Positions 33,927 through 43,528 of a stretch of DNA of 64,000 nt are shown here, piece after piece. The notes under the pieces are model-generated. The model was not told where the DNA came from and made no database searches. It saw only the letters and a program-made list of their open reading frames with translations. Source of the stretch: RYN-133 sp963754285 (GTDB taxonomy: Bacteria > Actinomycetota > Actinomycetes > Mycobacteriales > Jatrophihabitantaceae); contig CAVWFN010000013.1 of assembly GCA_963754285.1 (NCBI GenBank), forward strand, positions 1 to 64,000, written 5' to 3'. Positions within the stretch are counted from its first letter, which is position 1. Every line of letters starts with the position of its first letter. Made by a program: the position numbers and the translations under genes.

Positions 33927-34715
33927 GGTCGCGCCCGGTTGGCACCGCGAGCACCAGTAGGTCGGGCGCTGATAAGGCTGCGCGCCTTGCTGGGCCAGCG
34001 AGATCGGAGTGCGGCACCGCAGGCATGGTTCGCCGGCGCGGCCGTAGACCCAGTGCTCCTCGCCGCGCCGGGTGCGTCCGGTCGTGGACTGCTCGGGATG
34101 GTCGCGGTTGGCCCGCAGGAACCGGTGCGCGGTCACGACCACTGCTTCGAGATTCGCTACCGAGCCAGTCGCAGTCCACGGATTGACGTGGGTCGCGAAC
34201 AGCGCCTCGCACTTGTACATGTTGCCGATACCGGCCAGGTTGCGCTGGTCGAGCAGCGCCTCGCCGATCGCCACGTCCGGCGCCGTGCCGAGGTTGGCGA
34301 GGGCGAGGTCGAGATCCCAGTCCGGTCCGAGCAGATCGGGGCCGAGATGGCCGACGAGTTCGGCTTCGCGCGTCGTCGCGACCAGTCGCAGGTCGTGAAT
34401 GCGGTAGCCGGTCGCCAGCCATTCAGTGTTGCCGAGCAACACCCGGATCATGTGGTCCGGATGCCGCCGCGCCCGCACGCCGGCGCGGGTCAGCTGCCAC
34501 GTGCCGTCCATGCGCAGATGGCTGTGCAGGGTGAGGCCGGAATCGAACCGCGTCAGCACGTGCTTGCCCCGCGCGATCACCTCACGGACGGTCGCCCCGC
34601 AAAGTTCGGACGTCGCCAGTTGCGGTACGCGCAGTTCGGCGACAGTGAGCACGCGGCCGGACAGTGCAGCGTCGAGGCGGTGCGCGGTGAGCCAGACGGT
34701 GTCGCCCTCAGGCAT
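33918..34715 (-). CDS. nei: Endonuclease VIII-like DNA glycosylase/AP lyase (Nei2 type)
   Basis: A 265-residue Fpg/Nei-family enzyme that removes oxidised bases. It starts MPEGDTVWLTAHRLDAAL (catalytic P2, E3), with lysine in IARGKHVLTRF, RNLAGIGNMYKCEALF for the helix-two-turn-helix and a C-terminal C4 zinc finger (CLRCRTPISL, YWCSRCQP). The MPEGDTVW start and size fit the actinobacterial Nei2 group. It lies 13 bases downstream of lhr on the same strand and could be co-transcribed with it. Confidence 0.93.
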   Translation of the reverse strand: MPEGDTVWLTAHRLDAALSGRVLTVAELRVPQLATSELCGATVREVIARGKHVLTRFDSGLTLHSHLRMDGTWQLTRAGVRARRHPDHMIRVLLGNTEWLATGYRIHDLRLVATTREAELVGHLGPDLLGPDWDLDLALANLGTAPDVAIGEALLDQRNLAGIGNMYKCEALFATHVNPWTATGSVANLEAVVVTAHRFLRANRDHPEQSTTGRTRRGEEHWVYGRAGEPCLRCRTPISLAQQGAQPYQRPTYWCSRCQPGATSG

Positions 34716-34728
34716 CGATCACGCCGGG

Positions 34729-37700
34729 TCAACCACGCAGCCGCAGCCCGCGCGGCGTCGGCCGGAAGCCCGCGGACGCGAGTGCCTCGCCCAGCGGCGA
34801 CGCAACGATCGGCAGACCGTCGGCGCGTTCGACCGCGAGCTTGCCGAGCGCTCCGTCACGCACAGCGAGGGCAAGGGCATCGGCGGCAGGCTGCAGAACG
34901 GTCGGGTCGTCGGTGAACGACAGCAGGCTGCGGCCGCCGCGTTCGACGTAGAGCACGCACGCGCCGTCGAGCAGGACAACCAACGCGCCGGCCTTGCGGG
35001 CAGGCTGGTGCCCGCGCCCGCCGCCTTCGGGCGCAGGTGCGCTCGGCCAGGGCAGCGCCGCACCGAAGGGGTTCGCGGGATCGGTTGCCGCGAGCACCAG
35101 CGCCGGCGCCGGCTCGCGCACGTCGGTGGGACGGGCTTGCCCGCGCAATCGATCGACCGCGCCGGGCAGCGCGAACTGGGCGGCGCCGAGCCCGTCGACG
35201 AAGTACCCGCGGCGGGCGCGTCCGGACTCTTCGGCGGCCTTGAGCACGGGATACACGCCGGCGAAGCCGCCGCTGATGCGCTCGGCCATCACCGATCCAC
35301 GCGTGACCAGCCCGTAGCGGTCGAGCAATGTGTCGGCCGCCGCGAGCGCGCGGCGGGTCGGGTCGTCGTCTCTGGCCGAAAGCGCCGACCACCGTCCCGA
35401 CATCGTGTACGGCACGCCGCTGCGCGAGGGTGCGGTCGTCGGGATTCCGGCCAGCCCGCCGTAGCGCCCGTAGCGGGTGCGGGGAGCGCGGGGCTTGCGT
35501 GCGTGCGCGGTGCGACCCGAGCCGTCGAGGCGCGCCCGCAGCGGCGCGAGCGTGTCGTTGGTGAGCGCACCCGCCCAGATCAGCTCCCACACGGCGCCGC
35601 TGACGTCCTCGTCAGAGGCGTCTTCGGTGCGATCGGCCAGCGCGCGGAAGAACATCGCCGAGCCCGGTTCGAGCGCGGCGACCAGCCTCGCAGCCAGACC
35701 CTCGACCGGTTCGAGCGGCGGCAGCAGCAGCGGGGCGAGTTCGGCAGGTGCCAGGGCGACCCAGCCGTCGTTTCCGGCCAACGCGCCCGCACCCGTCCAG
35801 ACGACCTCGCCCGCCAGCGTGAGCTCGTCGAGCATCCTCGGGGCGTAGTCGGCCACACGTGCGGGCAGGATCAGCGATTCGAGCGCGCTCGCAGGCACCG
35901 GGACCCCGGCCAGCTGCTCGACGGCGCGCAGCACGCCGTCGACACCGCGTGACGACCGTGCGCCGACGCCCTGCCACGACGGGATGAACCGCGCCAGCGC
36001 GTCCGGCGGGACGGGTTCGACCTCTTTGCGCAGGGCGGCGAGGGAGCGCCGGCGCACCATGCGGAGCACCTCGGCGTCGCACCACTCGGTGCCGACCCCG
36101 TCCGGTCGGAATTCGCCCTGGATGAGTCGCCCCGCGGTGGCCAACCGCGCGAGCGCGGTCGCGACGACGGCGACGCCGAGCCCGAGACGGGCCGCGACAT
36201 CGCCCGGGTGGAACGGCCCGTGCGTGCGGGCGAAGCGCGAGACCAGGTCGCCGAGCGGGTCCTTGACCGGTTCGGTGAACGCCTCGGGCACACCGACCGG
36301 AACCGCCGCGCCGAGGGCATCGCGCACCCGTCCGGCGTCTTCGATGGCGATCCAGCGTTGCTCGCCGGCGATGCGCACCCGGATGGCGCGGCGCGACTCT
36401 TCGAGCGCGGCGAGGTCGGCAGCGGTCGCCCCGCGAGCAATGGCCTCGTCGGTGGTGAGGTCGCCGACCGCGCGGAGCAGGTCGTGGACGGCGTCGGGCC
36501 CATCGGCGTGCCGCTCGGGGGCGAGTCGGGCGACCTCGCGTTCGACTTCGGCCAGCGAGTCGGCGTCGAGCAGTTCACGTAGTTCGGTGGCGCCGAGCAG
36601 CTCGGCCAGCATCGCCGAGTCGAGCGAGAGGGCCTGTGCGCGGCGCTCGGCCAGCGGTGCGTCGCCCTCGTACAGGAACATGCCCACATAGCCGAAGAGC
36701 AGCGACCGGGCGAACGGCGACGCGGTCGGTGTCTCGACCTCGACGAGCTTGACCCGCCGCGAGGACAGATCGCGCATGAGCCCGACCAGACCGGGGACGT
36801 CGTAGACGTCCTGCAGGCACTCGCGCATCGCCTCGAGTACGACCGGGAACTCCCCGAATTCGGACGCGACCTGCAGCAGTTGGTTCGCGCGCTGGCGCTG
36901 CTGCCACAGCGGTGTGCGCCGGCGCGGATCGCGGCGAGGCAGCAACAGCGAGCGGGCGGCGCACTCGCGAAAGCGTGACGCGAACAGGGCCGAGCCGCCG
37001 AGTTCGGACGTGATCATCGCCTCGAGCTCGTCGGGTTCGAAGATGGCGAGATCGGCGCCGGGCACCTCGCCGTCGGTGTCGGGCAGCCGCAGCACGATGC
37101 CGTCGTCGGAGTGCATCGACGACACGTCGAGTCCGAACCGCTCGCGCAATCGGGCACCGATCGCCAGTGCCCACGGCGCGTTGACCGGTGCGCCGAACGG
37201 CGAGTGCACGACCAGGCGCCAGTCGCCGAGCTCGTCACGGAATCGCTCGACGAGCACGGTGCGGTCGTCGGGCAGGTGCCGGGTGGCTTCGCGCTGCTCG
37301 GTCAGGTAGGCGATCAGGTTGTCGGCGCCCCACTCGTCCAGCCCGGCACGCTGCGCCCTGGCGCGGGCTTCGGACGGTTCGGCCTCGGCGACCTCGCGCA
37401 GGAACGCGCCGAGCGCGCGGCCGAGTTCGACGGGGCGGCCGGGGGAGTCGCCCTTCCAGAACGGCATGCGGCCGATCTGTCCCGGCGCGGGCGTGACGAG
37501 CACGCGGTCATGCGTGATGTCTTCGATGCGCCAGGACGAGGAGCCGAGCAGGAACACGTCACCGACGCGAGATTCGTAGACCATCTCTTCGTCGAGCTCG
37601 CCCACCCGGCGCCCCGGCCCCTCACCGCTGGCCAGGAACACGCCGAACAGCCCGCGGTCGGGAATGGTGCCGCCGCTGGTGACCGCGAGGCGCTGGGCGC

Positions 37701-39258
37701 CGCGGCGAGCGGTCAGCTCGCCCGTGACGCGGTCCCACACCAGGCGCGGACGCAGCTCGGCGAATGCGTCGGACGGGTAGCGACCGGCGAGCATGTCGAG
37801 GGTGGCCTCGAGAGCCGAGCGCGGCAGGCCGGCGAACGGAGCCGCCTTGCGCACCAACGCCTCGACGTCGTCGATGTTCAGCGGCTCGAGCGCGACCATC
37901 GCGACGATCTGCTGCGCGAGCACGTCGAGCGGGTTGCGCGGATAGCGCATCGACTCGATCTCGCCCGCACGCATGCGCTCGGCGACCACGGCGCATTCGA
38001 GCAGGTCACCGCGGAACTTCGGGAAGATCACGCCGCGGCTCACTGCGCCGACCTGGTGCCCGGCCCGTCCGACGCGTTGCAGCCCGGACGCGACCGAGGG
38101 CGGCGACTCGACCTGGACGACGAGATCGACCGCGCCCATGTCGATGCCGAGCTCGAGACTCGAGGTCGCGACGACGGCGGGCAGCCGGCCGGCCTTCAAG
38201 TCCTCCTCGACGAGGGTGCGTTGCTCGCGGGATACCGACCCGTGGTGTGCCCGGGCGATCACGACCTGCTCGGCAGGGGCGCCGGCACCGGACTGTGCCA
38301 TCACCTGCGCCGGCGGGGTGTCGTCGAGGCGTTGCATGCCGGCGCGCTCGGATGCCAACTCGTTCAGTCGGGCCGTCAGGCGCTCGGCGAGGCGTCGTGA
38401 GTTCGCGAACACGATCGTCGAACGGTGCTGTTCGACCAGATCGAGCACGCGCTCCTCGACGTGCGGCCAGATGCTCGCGCGGTTGCCGGCACCCGCCGCC
38501 GGCCCCGAGAGGTCTTCGGTGAGCTCGCCGAGGTTGCTCATGTCCTCGATCGGGACGACGACCTCGAGATCGAACGTCTTGTCGATGGGCGGTTGCACGA
38601 CCGTCACAGGACGTCCGCCGGCCAGGAATGTGGCCACCTCATCGACGGGACGCACGGTCGCAGACAGGCCGATGCGCTGGGCGGGCTGGTCGAGCAGCGC
38701 ATCGAGGCGCTCGAGGGTGAGGGCGAGGTGCGAGCCACGCTTGGTCGCGCAGACGGCGTGCACCTCGTCGACGATCACCGTGTCGATGCCGCGCAACGAT
38801 TCGCGCGCCGCCGAGGTGAGTAGCAGGAACAGCGACTCAGGGGTCGTGATCAGGATGTCGGCCGGAGTGCGGGCGAAGGCGCGCCGCTCGTCGGCCGGGG
38901 TGTCGCCCGACCGCATCGCGACGGTGACGTCGGGCTCGGGCAGGTGCAGCCGCGCGGCCGCCTGGCGGATGCCGGCAAGCGGCGAGCGCAGGTTGCGCTC
39001 GACGTCGACGGCCAGCGCTTTGAGCGGGCTGACGTAGAGCACCCGGCAGCGTCGCTTCGGGTCGTCCGGAACGGGCAGTGCAGCGAGGCGGTCGAGGGCC
39101 GACAGGAACGCGGCGAGCGTCTTGCCGCTACCGGTCGGCGCGACGACGAGCGTGTGCTCGCCACGTGCGATCGCGTCCCACGCGCCGTCCTGGGCCGGCG
39201 TGGGTGCGTCGAAGGCGCCCTCGAGCCAGGCCTGGGTGGCCGGCGAGAACCGCGTCAT
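34729..39258 (-). CDS. lhr: Large DNA/RNA helicase Lhr
   Basis: Lhr is a 3'-5' DNA-RNA helicase of the DNA-damage response. The 1509-residue protein has a RecA-like motor with Walker A PTGSGKTLAAF at about 41-51 and a DEVH box near 170, then GRAGHQVG (motif VI), a winged helix and beta-barrel, and a long C-terminal extension as in mycobacterial Lhr. Full length agrees with the family (about 1500). An inverted repeat lies 25 bases upstream of its start. nei follows directly, suggesting a repair unit. Confidence 0.95.
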   Translation of the reverse strand: MTRFSPATQAWLEGAFDAPTPAQDGAWDAIARGEHTLVVAPTGSGKTLAAFLSALDRLAALPVPDDPKRRCRVLYVSPLKALAVDVERNLRSPLAGIRQAAARLHLPEPDVTVAMRSGDTPADERRAFARTPADILITTPESLFLLLTSAARESLRGIDTVIVDEVHAVCATKRGSHLALTLERLDALLDQPAQRIGLSATVRPVDEVATFLAGGRPVTVVQPPIDKTFDLEVVVPIEDMSNLGELTEDLSGPAAGAGNRASIWPHVEERVLDLVEQHRSTIVFANSRRLAERLTARLNELASERAGMQRLDDTPPAQVMAQSGAGAPAEQVVIARAHHGSVSREQRTLVEEDLKAGRLPAVVATSSLELGIDMGAVDLVVQVESPPSVASGLQRVGRAGHQVGAVSRGVIFPKFRGDLLECAVVAERMRAGEIESMRYPRNPLDVLAQQIVAMVALEPLNIDDVEALVRKAAPFAGLPRSALEATLDMLAGRYPSDAFAELRPRLVWDRVTGELTARRGAQRLAVTSGGTIPDRGLFGVFLASGEGPGRRVGELDEEMVYESRVGDVFLLGSSSWRIEDITHDRVLVTPAPGQIGRMPFWKGDSPGRPVELGRALGAFLREVAEAEPSEARARAQRAGLDEWGADNLIAYLTEQREATRHLPDDRTVLVERFRDELGDWRLVVHSPFGAPVNAPWALAIGARLRERFGLDVSSMHSDDGIVLRLPDTDGEVPGADLAIFEPDELEAMITSELGGSALFASRFRECAARSLLLPRRDPRRRTPLWQQRQRANQLLQVASEFGEFPVVLEAMRECLQDVYDVPGLVGLMRDLSSRRVKLVEVETPTASPFARSLLFGYVGMFLYEGDAPLAERRAQALSLDSAMLAELLGATELRELLDADSLAEVEREVARLAPERHADGPDAVHDLLRAVGDLTTDEAIARGATAADLAALEESRRAIRVRIAGEQRWIAIEDAGRVRDALGAAVPVGVPEAFTEPVKDPLGDLVSRFARTHGPFHPGDVAARLGLGVAVVATALARLATAGRLIQGEFRPDGVGTEWCDAEVLRMVRRRSLAALRKEVEPVPPDALARFIPSWQGVGARSSRGVDGVLRAVEQLAGVPVPASALESLILPARVADYAPRMLDELTLAGEVVWTGAGALAGNDGWVALAPAELAPLLLPPLEPVEGLAARLVAALEPGSAMFFRALADRTEDASDEDVSGAVWELIWAGALTNDTLAPLRARLDGSGRTAHARKPRAPRTRYGRYGGLAGIPTTAPSRSGVPYTMSGRWSALSARDDDPTRRALAAADTLLDRYGLVTRGSVMAERISGGFAGVYPVLKAAEESGRARRGYFVDGLGAAQFALPGAVDRLRGQARPTDVREPAPALVLAATDPANPFGAALPWPSAPAPEGGGRGHQPARKAGALVVLLDGACVLYVERGGRSLLSFTDDPTVLQPAADALALAVRDGALGKLAVERADGLPIVASPLGEALASAGFRPTPRGLRLRG

Positions 39259-39282
39259 GCGTCCCAGTCTGCCGCGCCGCTC

Positions 39283-39353
39283 CGACAGTGGTCAGTTTCG
39301 TGCGCAGTGGTCAGTTCCAACTGACCACTGAGGACGAAACTGACCACTGTCGT
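39283..39353. repeat. Double inverted repeat (CAGTGGTCAGTT element), copy 2
   Basis: Outer arms CGACAGTGGTCAGTTTCGT (39283-39301) and its complement at 39335-39353 are a perfect 19 bp. Inner arms CAGTGGTCAGTT and AACTGACCACTG, 12 bp, pair around a CC loop. Together they make a stem of about 31 bp with one small bulge. It sits after the GNAT gene stop and before lhr. Confidence 0.85.
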
Positions 39354-39362
39354 GGGGTGGTG

Positions 39363-39980
39363 TCAGCCGGCGGCCAGGCGTGCGGTGAGCCGGTCACGCA
39401 CCGCCGGCCAGTCGTCGTCGGTCATCGAATACTGGACGGTGTCGCGCCACGTGCCGTCGCGGCGCAGCCGGTGCTTGCGCAGCACGCCCTCATGCGTCGC
39501 CCCTAGCCGTGCGATCGCTGCCTGCGAGCGCTCGTTGTAGATGTCGGTGTGCCACACGACGCGCACGCAGCCGAGCTCGTCGAACGCGTAGCGCAGCAAC
39601 AACAGCTTCGATTCGGTGTTGTGGCCGGTTCGCCACCAGGGCCGTCCGAGCCAGGTGAACCCGATCGCGAGCGTGCGCAGCGTCGGTGACACGTCGTAGA
39701 GCGAGGTCGAGCCGATCAACGCGCCGCTGGCCACGTCGAACTGTGCGTACGCGAATCGCGAGCCGTGCGCCCGCGCCGCGAGAGCGCGCGCGATCTGCCC
39801 CGCGGAGTCCTCGAGCGTCGCCGGCGGCCATTCGGTCAGCCAGCGGAACACCTGCTCGGCATCCTCGGGCGAGCCGGCTGCATCCAGGTAGCCGCGAGCG
39901 TGCTCGGCGGTCATCGGTTCCAGCCGCACCAGCCGGCCGGTGTGGACGGGCAGCACGTACCAGTCGTCGGGGGAGGTCAC
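39363..39980 (-). CDS. RimJ/RimL-type GNAT acetyltransferase
   Basis: A 205-residue acetyltransferase of the ribosomal-protein-acetylating group. Signatures are LVRLEPMTAEHARGYLDAA at the N-terminus, TLAIGFTWLGRPWWRTGHNTE at the acetyl-CoA region and WHTDIYNERSQAAIARLGATHEG. GTG 39980 (VTSPDDWYVLP) gives the start; an ATG at 40001 would add seven residues. Substrate unknown. Confidence 0.85.
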   Translation of the reverse strand: MTSPDDWYVLPVHTGRLVRLEPMTAEHARGYLDAAGSPEDAEQVFRWLTEWPPATLEDSAGQIARALAARAHGSRFAYAQFDVASGALIGSTSLYDVSPTLRTLAIGFTWLGRPWWRTGHNTESKLLLLRYAFDELGCVRVVWHTDIYNERSQAAIARLGATHEGVLRKHRLRRDGTWRDTVQYSMTDDDWPAVRDRLTARLAAG

Positions 39981-40022
39981 GCCGCGATCCTTGCAGCACA
40001 CAAGAGCGGCCGGACGAGCCGA

Positions 40023-40919
40023 TCAGCGTGAAGCGGCCCGAAGACGCCGCAGCATCCGGGCGTCCTCGAACCCGACGCGACGCGCGGCCGACTCGACCGT
40101 GCAGCCTTGCGCGATCAGGCTCTCGGCCCGCTCGACCCGCAGCGTCTGCTGGTAGCGCAGCGGGGTGAGCCCGGTTGCCCGCACGAACTGACGGGTCAGC
40201 GTGCGCTCGCTGATGCCGACCGATCGCGCGAGGTCGGACAGCCGCAACGCACTCGTGTAGCGCGCATCGATCAGATCCTGTGCGCGATGCACTTGATCGG
40301 ACAGGTGCACCCGGTGCCGCAGCATCGCGCTCTCTTGAGCCGCCGAACCGTTGCGCCGGGTGAACACCACCATCTCGCGCGCGATGCGAGCCGCCTGGGC
40401 GGGACCGTGGCGCGTGGCCACGAGGTGCAACGCCAGGTCGATGCCGCTGGCGATCCCGGCGGAGGTGACCACGCGATCGTCGACGGTGAACAACACGTCC
40501 CGCACGACCAGCGCGCGCGGGTACCGCCGGGCCAGCTCGTCCTGGTGCTCGTGGTGGGTCGTGCAACGGCGTCCGTCGAGCAGGCCCGCCTGGCCGAGCG
40601 CGTCGGCACCGGCACACACACTCGCGACGGTCCCACCGCCGGCGTGGTGGCGGCCGAGCGCGTCGAGCAGCCGGCGGGGGAGCGGACCGTGTTCGGCCAG
40701 CGTCGCGCCGCCCCAGCCGGGCACGAGCATCAGGTCGTCCGGGCCGAGTTCGGGCAGCGCGGTCTCGGCCTGCACGGCCAGCTGTTGAGCGCTGAGCACG
40801 GTCGGCGTGGCCGCTACGTAGCGCAGCGTGTAGCCGAGTCCGGTCGAGAACACCTGAGCCGGTCCGGCGAGATCGAGCAGGTGCACACCCGGCGCGAGGA
40901 CGAAGACGACGGTGGTCAC
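40023..40919 (-). CDS. GlxA-type AraC regulator with DJ-1/PfpI-like domain
   Basis: A 298-residue regulator. The N-terminal DJ-1/PfpI-like fold carries the Cys in VASVCAGADALGQAGLLDGR. The C-terminal AraC domain reads LRLSDLARSVGISERTLTRQF and TPLRYQQTLRVERAESLIA. It overlaps the isochorismatase gene (ATGA at 40916-40919), so it may regulate or be co-expressed with that enzyme. Ligand unknown. Confidence 0.9.
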   Translation of the reverse strand: MTTVVFVLAPGVHLLDLAGPAQVFSTGLGYTLRYVAATPTVLSAQQLAVQAETALPELGPDDLMLVPGWGGATLAEHGPLPRRLLDALGRHHAGGGTVASVCAGADALGQAGLLDGRRCTTHHEHQDELARRYPRALVVRDVLFTVDDRVVTSAGIASGIDLALHLVATRHGPAQAARIAREMVVFTRRNGSAAQESAMLRHRVHLSDQVHRAQDLIDARYTSALRLSDLARSVGISERTLTRQFVRATGLTPLRYQQTLRVERAESLIAQGCTVESAARRVGFEDARMLRRLRAASR

Positions 40920-41461
40920 GATCCGGTCATGCTGGCGACCATTGCATCGGTCGTCGCGATGGTGGCGAACTCGCGCTCACGCAACACGCGCTCGGTTCGG
41001 TCGATGATCTGCTCGGCGGGCAGGCCCTCGATTCCCGACGTCGTGGTCGCGTCGGTCACGAACGTCACGTCGAAACCGAGATCGCTCGCCACCCGCGCGG
41101 TGGTCTCGCAACATTGCTCGGTGCGGATGCCGCAGATGACGACTTCGCGGACGCCGTGCTGCACCAGTTGCTGCTGCAGGTTCGTCGTGGTGAACGCGTT
41201 GATCGATGTCTTGACGACAATCGGTTCGTCCGCGGCGGGTTTGAGATCGGACACCACCTGCACGTAGCCCTGCACCGGGTCGAACACGGTGTCGCTGCCG
41301 GGTTCGGCGTGCAGCACCCAGACCACACGATCGCCTGCCGCGCGCGCGGCGTCGACCAATCGGCCCACCTGGTCGGCGATCTGTGGATTCTGCATGTCGT
41401 CCCATTCGGGACGGCTGCGGAAGGAGTCCTGGACGTCGATGACGAGGAGTGCTCTGCTCAT
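40916..41461 (-). CDS. Isochorismatase-like cysteine hydrolase
   Basis: A 181-residue hydrolase of the isochorismatase/nicotinamidase fold. The catalytic triad is read as D in ALLVIDVQDSF, K in IVVKTSINAF and C in ICGIRTEQCCETTARVA. Possible substrates include amides or phthalate-like compounds; none is fixed. Its stop overlaps the AraC-type regulator start, and the two form a unit. Confidence 0.88.
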   Translation of the reverse strand: MSRALLVIDVQDSFRSRPEWDDMQNPQIADQVGRLVDAARAAGDRVVWVLHAEPGSDTVFDPVQGYVQVVSDLKPAADEPIVVKTSINAFTTTNLQQQLVQHGVREVVICGIRTEQCCETTARVASDLGFDVTFVTDATTTSGIEGLPAEQIIDRTERVLREREFATIATTDAMVASMTGS

Positions 41462-41572
41462 GCCTCGATCGTGCCCTGTTCGCGGCGCCGGCAACAGTCT
41501 CGATCTCGACCGCGGCCGGACGGATCCGGTCACCGATCCGACCCATGTCAGCGCGGTCCGTAGGCTGGTCTG

Positions 41573-41764
41573 GTGCGATTGACCGAGTTCTGGCGACGGA
41601 TGGACGAGCGCTTCGGCCCCTCCTATTCCCGCAGTGTCGCCGCCGACTACCGGCTGCCCGCGCTCGGCTCGACGATCGACGAGGCGCTGCTCGCCGGGGT
41701 CGAGGCCAAGGAGATCTGGCGCGCCGTGTGCGCCGAGTTCGCGATGCCCTCGCACCTGGTCTGA
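41573..41764 (+). CDS. DUF3046 protein
   Basis: A 63-residue protein, MRLTEFWRRMDERFGPSYSR at the start and EIWRAVCAEFAMPSHLV at the end. This small family is typically found just upstream of recA in actinobacteria, as here, and its role is unknown. GTG start. Confidence 0.88.
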   Translation: MRLTEFWRRMDERFGPSYSRSVAADYRLPALGSTIDEALLAGVEAKEIWRAVCAEFAMPSHLV

Positions 41765-41824
41765 GCAGGCCCGAATGTCGCCCGGCATTCACCCGGCGCG
41801 ACACGCCGCGCAGGTTCTAACCCT

Positions 41825-41840
41825 TCGAACAGGTGTTCGC
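41825..41840. promoter_or_regulatory. LexA box at recA
   Basis: TCGAACAGGTGTTCGC matches the actinobacterial SOS consensus TCGAAC-N4-GTTCGA at 11 of 12 defined bases, 120 bases before the recA start. It puts recA under LexA. Confidence 0.85.
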
Positions 41841-41960
41841 TAGCCTGTGTGGACGGCGGGCGCGTTCGTCCACAACCCGGCGATTCGCGCCGAAGTTGTC
41901 GGTGACCCGATCTAGCGTCGGCAGCCAAGACACAGGGAAGACTTTCGAAGGGGATCGGCG

Positions 41961-43007
41961 ATGGCAGGCATGGACCGTGACAAGGCGCTCGAAGTCGCCT
42001 TGGCGCAGATCGACAAGCAACACGGCAAGGGTGCCGTCATGCGCCTGGGCGACCGCGTCGCCGCACCGATCGAGGTCATTCCGACCGGTTCGATCGCGCT
42101 TGACGTCGCGCTCGGTATCGGCGGGCTGCCGCGGGGGCGGGTCGTCGAGATCTACGGCCCGGAATCGTCGGGCAAGACCACCGTCGCCTTGCACGCGGTC
42201 GCCAACGCGCAGGCCGCCGGCGGCATCGCAGCGTTCATCGATGCCGAGCACGCGCTCGATCCCGAGTACGCCCGCGCCCTGGGGGTCGACACCGATGCGT
42301 TGCTGGTCAGCCAGCCCGACACCGGTGAACAGGCCCTCGAGATCGCCGACATGCTGATTCGATCCGGCGCGGTCGATGTCATCGTCATCGACTCGGTCGC
42401 CGCCCTGGTGCCACGGGCCGAGATCGAGGGCGAGATGGGCGACAGCCACGTGGGCCTGCAGGCCCGGCTGATGAGCCAGGCGCTGCGCAAGATCACCGGT
42501 GCGCTGAACAACACCGGCACGACCGCGATCTTCATCAACCAGCTGCGCGAGAAGATCGGCGTGATGTTCGGGTCGCCCGAGACGACGACCGGGGGCCGCG
42601 CGCTGAAGTTCTACGCCTCGGTGCGCCTGGACGTGCGCCGCATCGAGACGCTGAAGGACGGCACCGACGCGGTCGGCAACCGCACCCGGGTGAAGGTCGT
42701 GAAGAACAAGGTGGCCCCGCCGTTCAAGCAGGCCGAGTTCGACATCGTCTACGGCCAGGGCATCAGCCGCGAAGGCTCGCTGATCGACGTCGGCGTCGAA
42801 CAGGCGATCATCAAGAAGTCCGGCGCCTGGTACACCTACGAATCCGACCAACTGGGCCAGGGCAAAGAGAACGTCCGCAACTTCTTGCGCGACAACCCCG
42901 ACCTCGCCGACGAGATCGAGAAGAAGATCAAAGAGAAGCTCGGGGTCGGTGCCCACGTCGACGAGAGCGCTCCGATCGACCTCGCGCCGGCGCAGGTGGA
43001 TTTCTGA
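41961..43007 (+). CDS. recA: Recombinase RecA
   Basis: RecA forms filaments on single-stranded DNA, drives strand exchange and triggers LexA self-cleavage. The 348 residues carry Walker A GPESSGKT near 67-74, IDAEHALDP, VIVIDSVAALVPRAEIEG and INQLREKIGVMFGSPETTTGG (loop L2). No intein is present. ATG 41961 follows GAAGGGG. recX follows closely; its recognisable N-terminus may overlap the recA stop. Confidence 0.98.
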   Translation: MAGMDRDKALEVALAQIDKQHGKGAVMRLGDRVAAPIEVIPTGSIALDVALGIGGLPRGRVVEIYGPESSGKTTVALHAVANAQAAGGIAAFIDAEHALDPEYARALGVDTDALLVSQPDTGEQALEIADMLIRSGAVDVIVIDSVAALVPRAEIEGEMGDSHVGLQARLMSQALRKITGALNNTGTTAIFINQLREKIGVMFGSPETTTGGRALKFYASVRLDVRRIETLKDGTDAVGNRTRVKVVKNKVAPPFKQAEFDIVYGQGISREGSLIDVGVEQAIIKKSGAWYTYESDQLGQGKENVRNFLRDNPDLADEIEKKIKEKLGVGAHVDESAPIDLAPAQVDF

Positions 43008-43078
43008 CCACTCCACCACCCGACCCTCGTGCAGCGGAGGAGGGCCCGCCGGGCGACCCGGAAGAGGTCGCCCGGATC

Positions 43079-43528
43079 GTGGTCCTGCGCCTGCTCGACC
43101 GCCGGGCCTACACGCGCAGCGAGCTCGAAGCGGCGCTGCGCAAGCGGGGCGTGCCGGACGATGCCGGCGCACGGGTGCTCGACCGGTTCACCGAGCTTCG
43201 CCTGATCGACGACCAGGCCCTGGCCCAGGGTTACGCGCTGGCCGCCCATCGCGAGCGCGGGCTGGCCGGCCGAGCGGTTGCGCTCAAGCTGCGCCAGCGC
43301 GGCGTGGATCAGGCCGACGTCGATGCCGCGGTCGAGCAGATCGGACGCGACAGTGAGTGGGCCACGGCGCGCACTCTGGTCGAGCGTCGGCTGCGATCGC
43401 TGAGCGGTCTCGAGCCGCACGTGCAGGCCCGTCGCCTGGTGGGTCTGCTGGCGCGCAAGGGGTACTCACCGGGACTGGCCCACGAGGTCGTGCACAGCGT
43501 GTTGCGCGCCGACGACACCGAACTCTGA
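43079..43528 (+). CDS. recX: Regulatory protein RecX
   Basis: RecX blocks RecA filament growth. The 149 residues from GTG 43079 show RSELEAALRKRGVPDDAG, FTELRLIDDQALAQGYA and VALKLRQRGVDQADVDAA, the three-helix repeats of the family. Conserved-looking residues (DPEEVARIV) extend upstream in frame with no ATG, GTG or TTG before the recA stop. Either translation starts at GTG 43079 behind GAAGAGG, or at a CTG (43004) overlapping the recA stop. The start is uncertain, the identity is not. Confidence 0.88.
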   Translation: MVLRLLDRRAYTRSELEAALRKRGVPDDAGARVLDRFTELRLIDDQALAQGYALAAHRERGLAGRAVALKLRQRGVDQADVDAAVEQIGRDSEWATARTLVERRLRSLSGLEPHVQARRLVGLLARKGYSPGLAHEVVHSVLRADDTEL

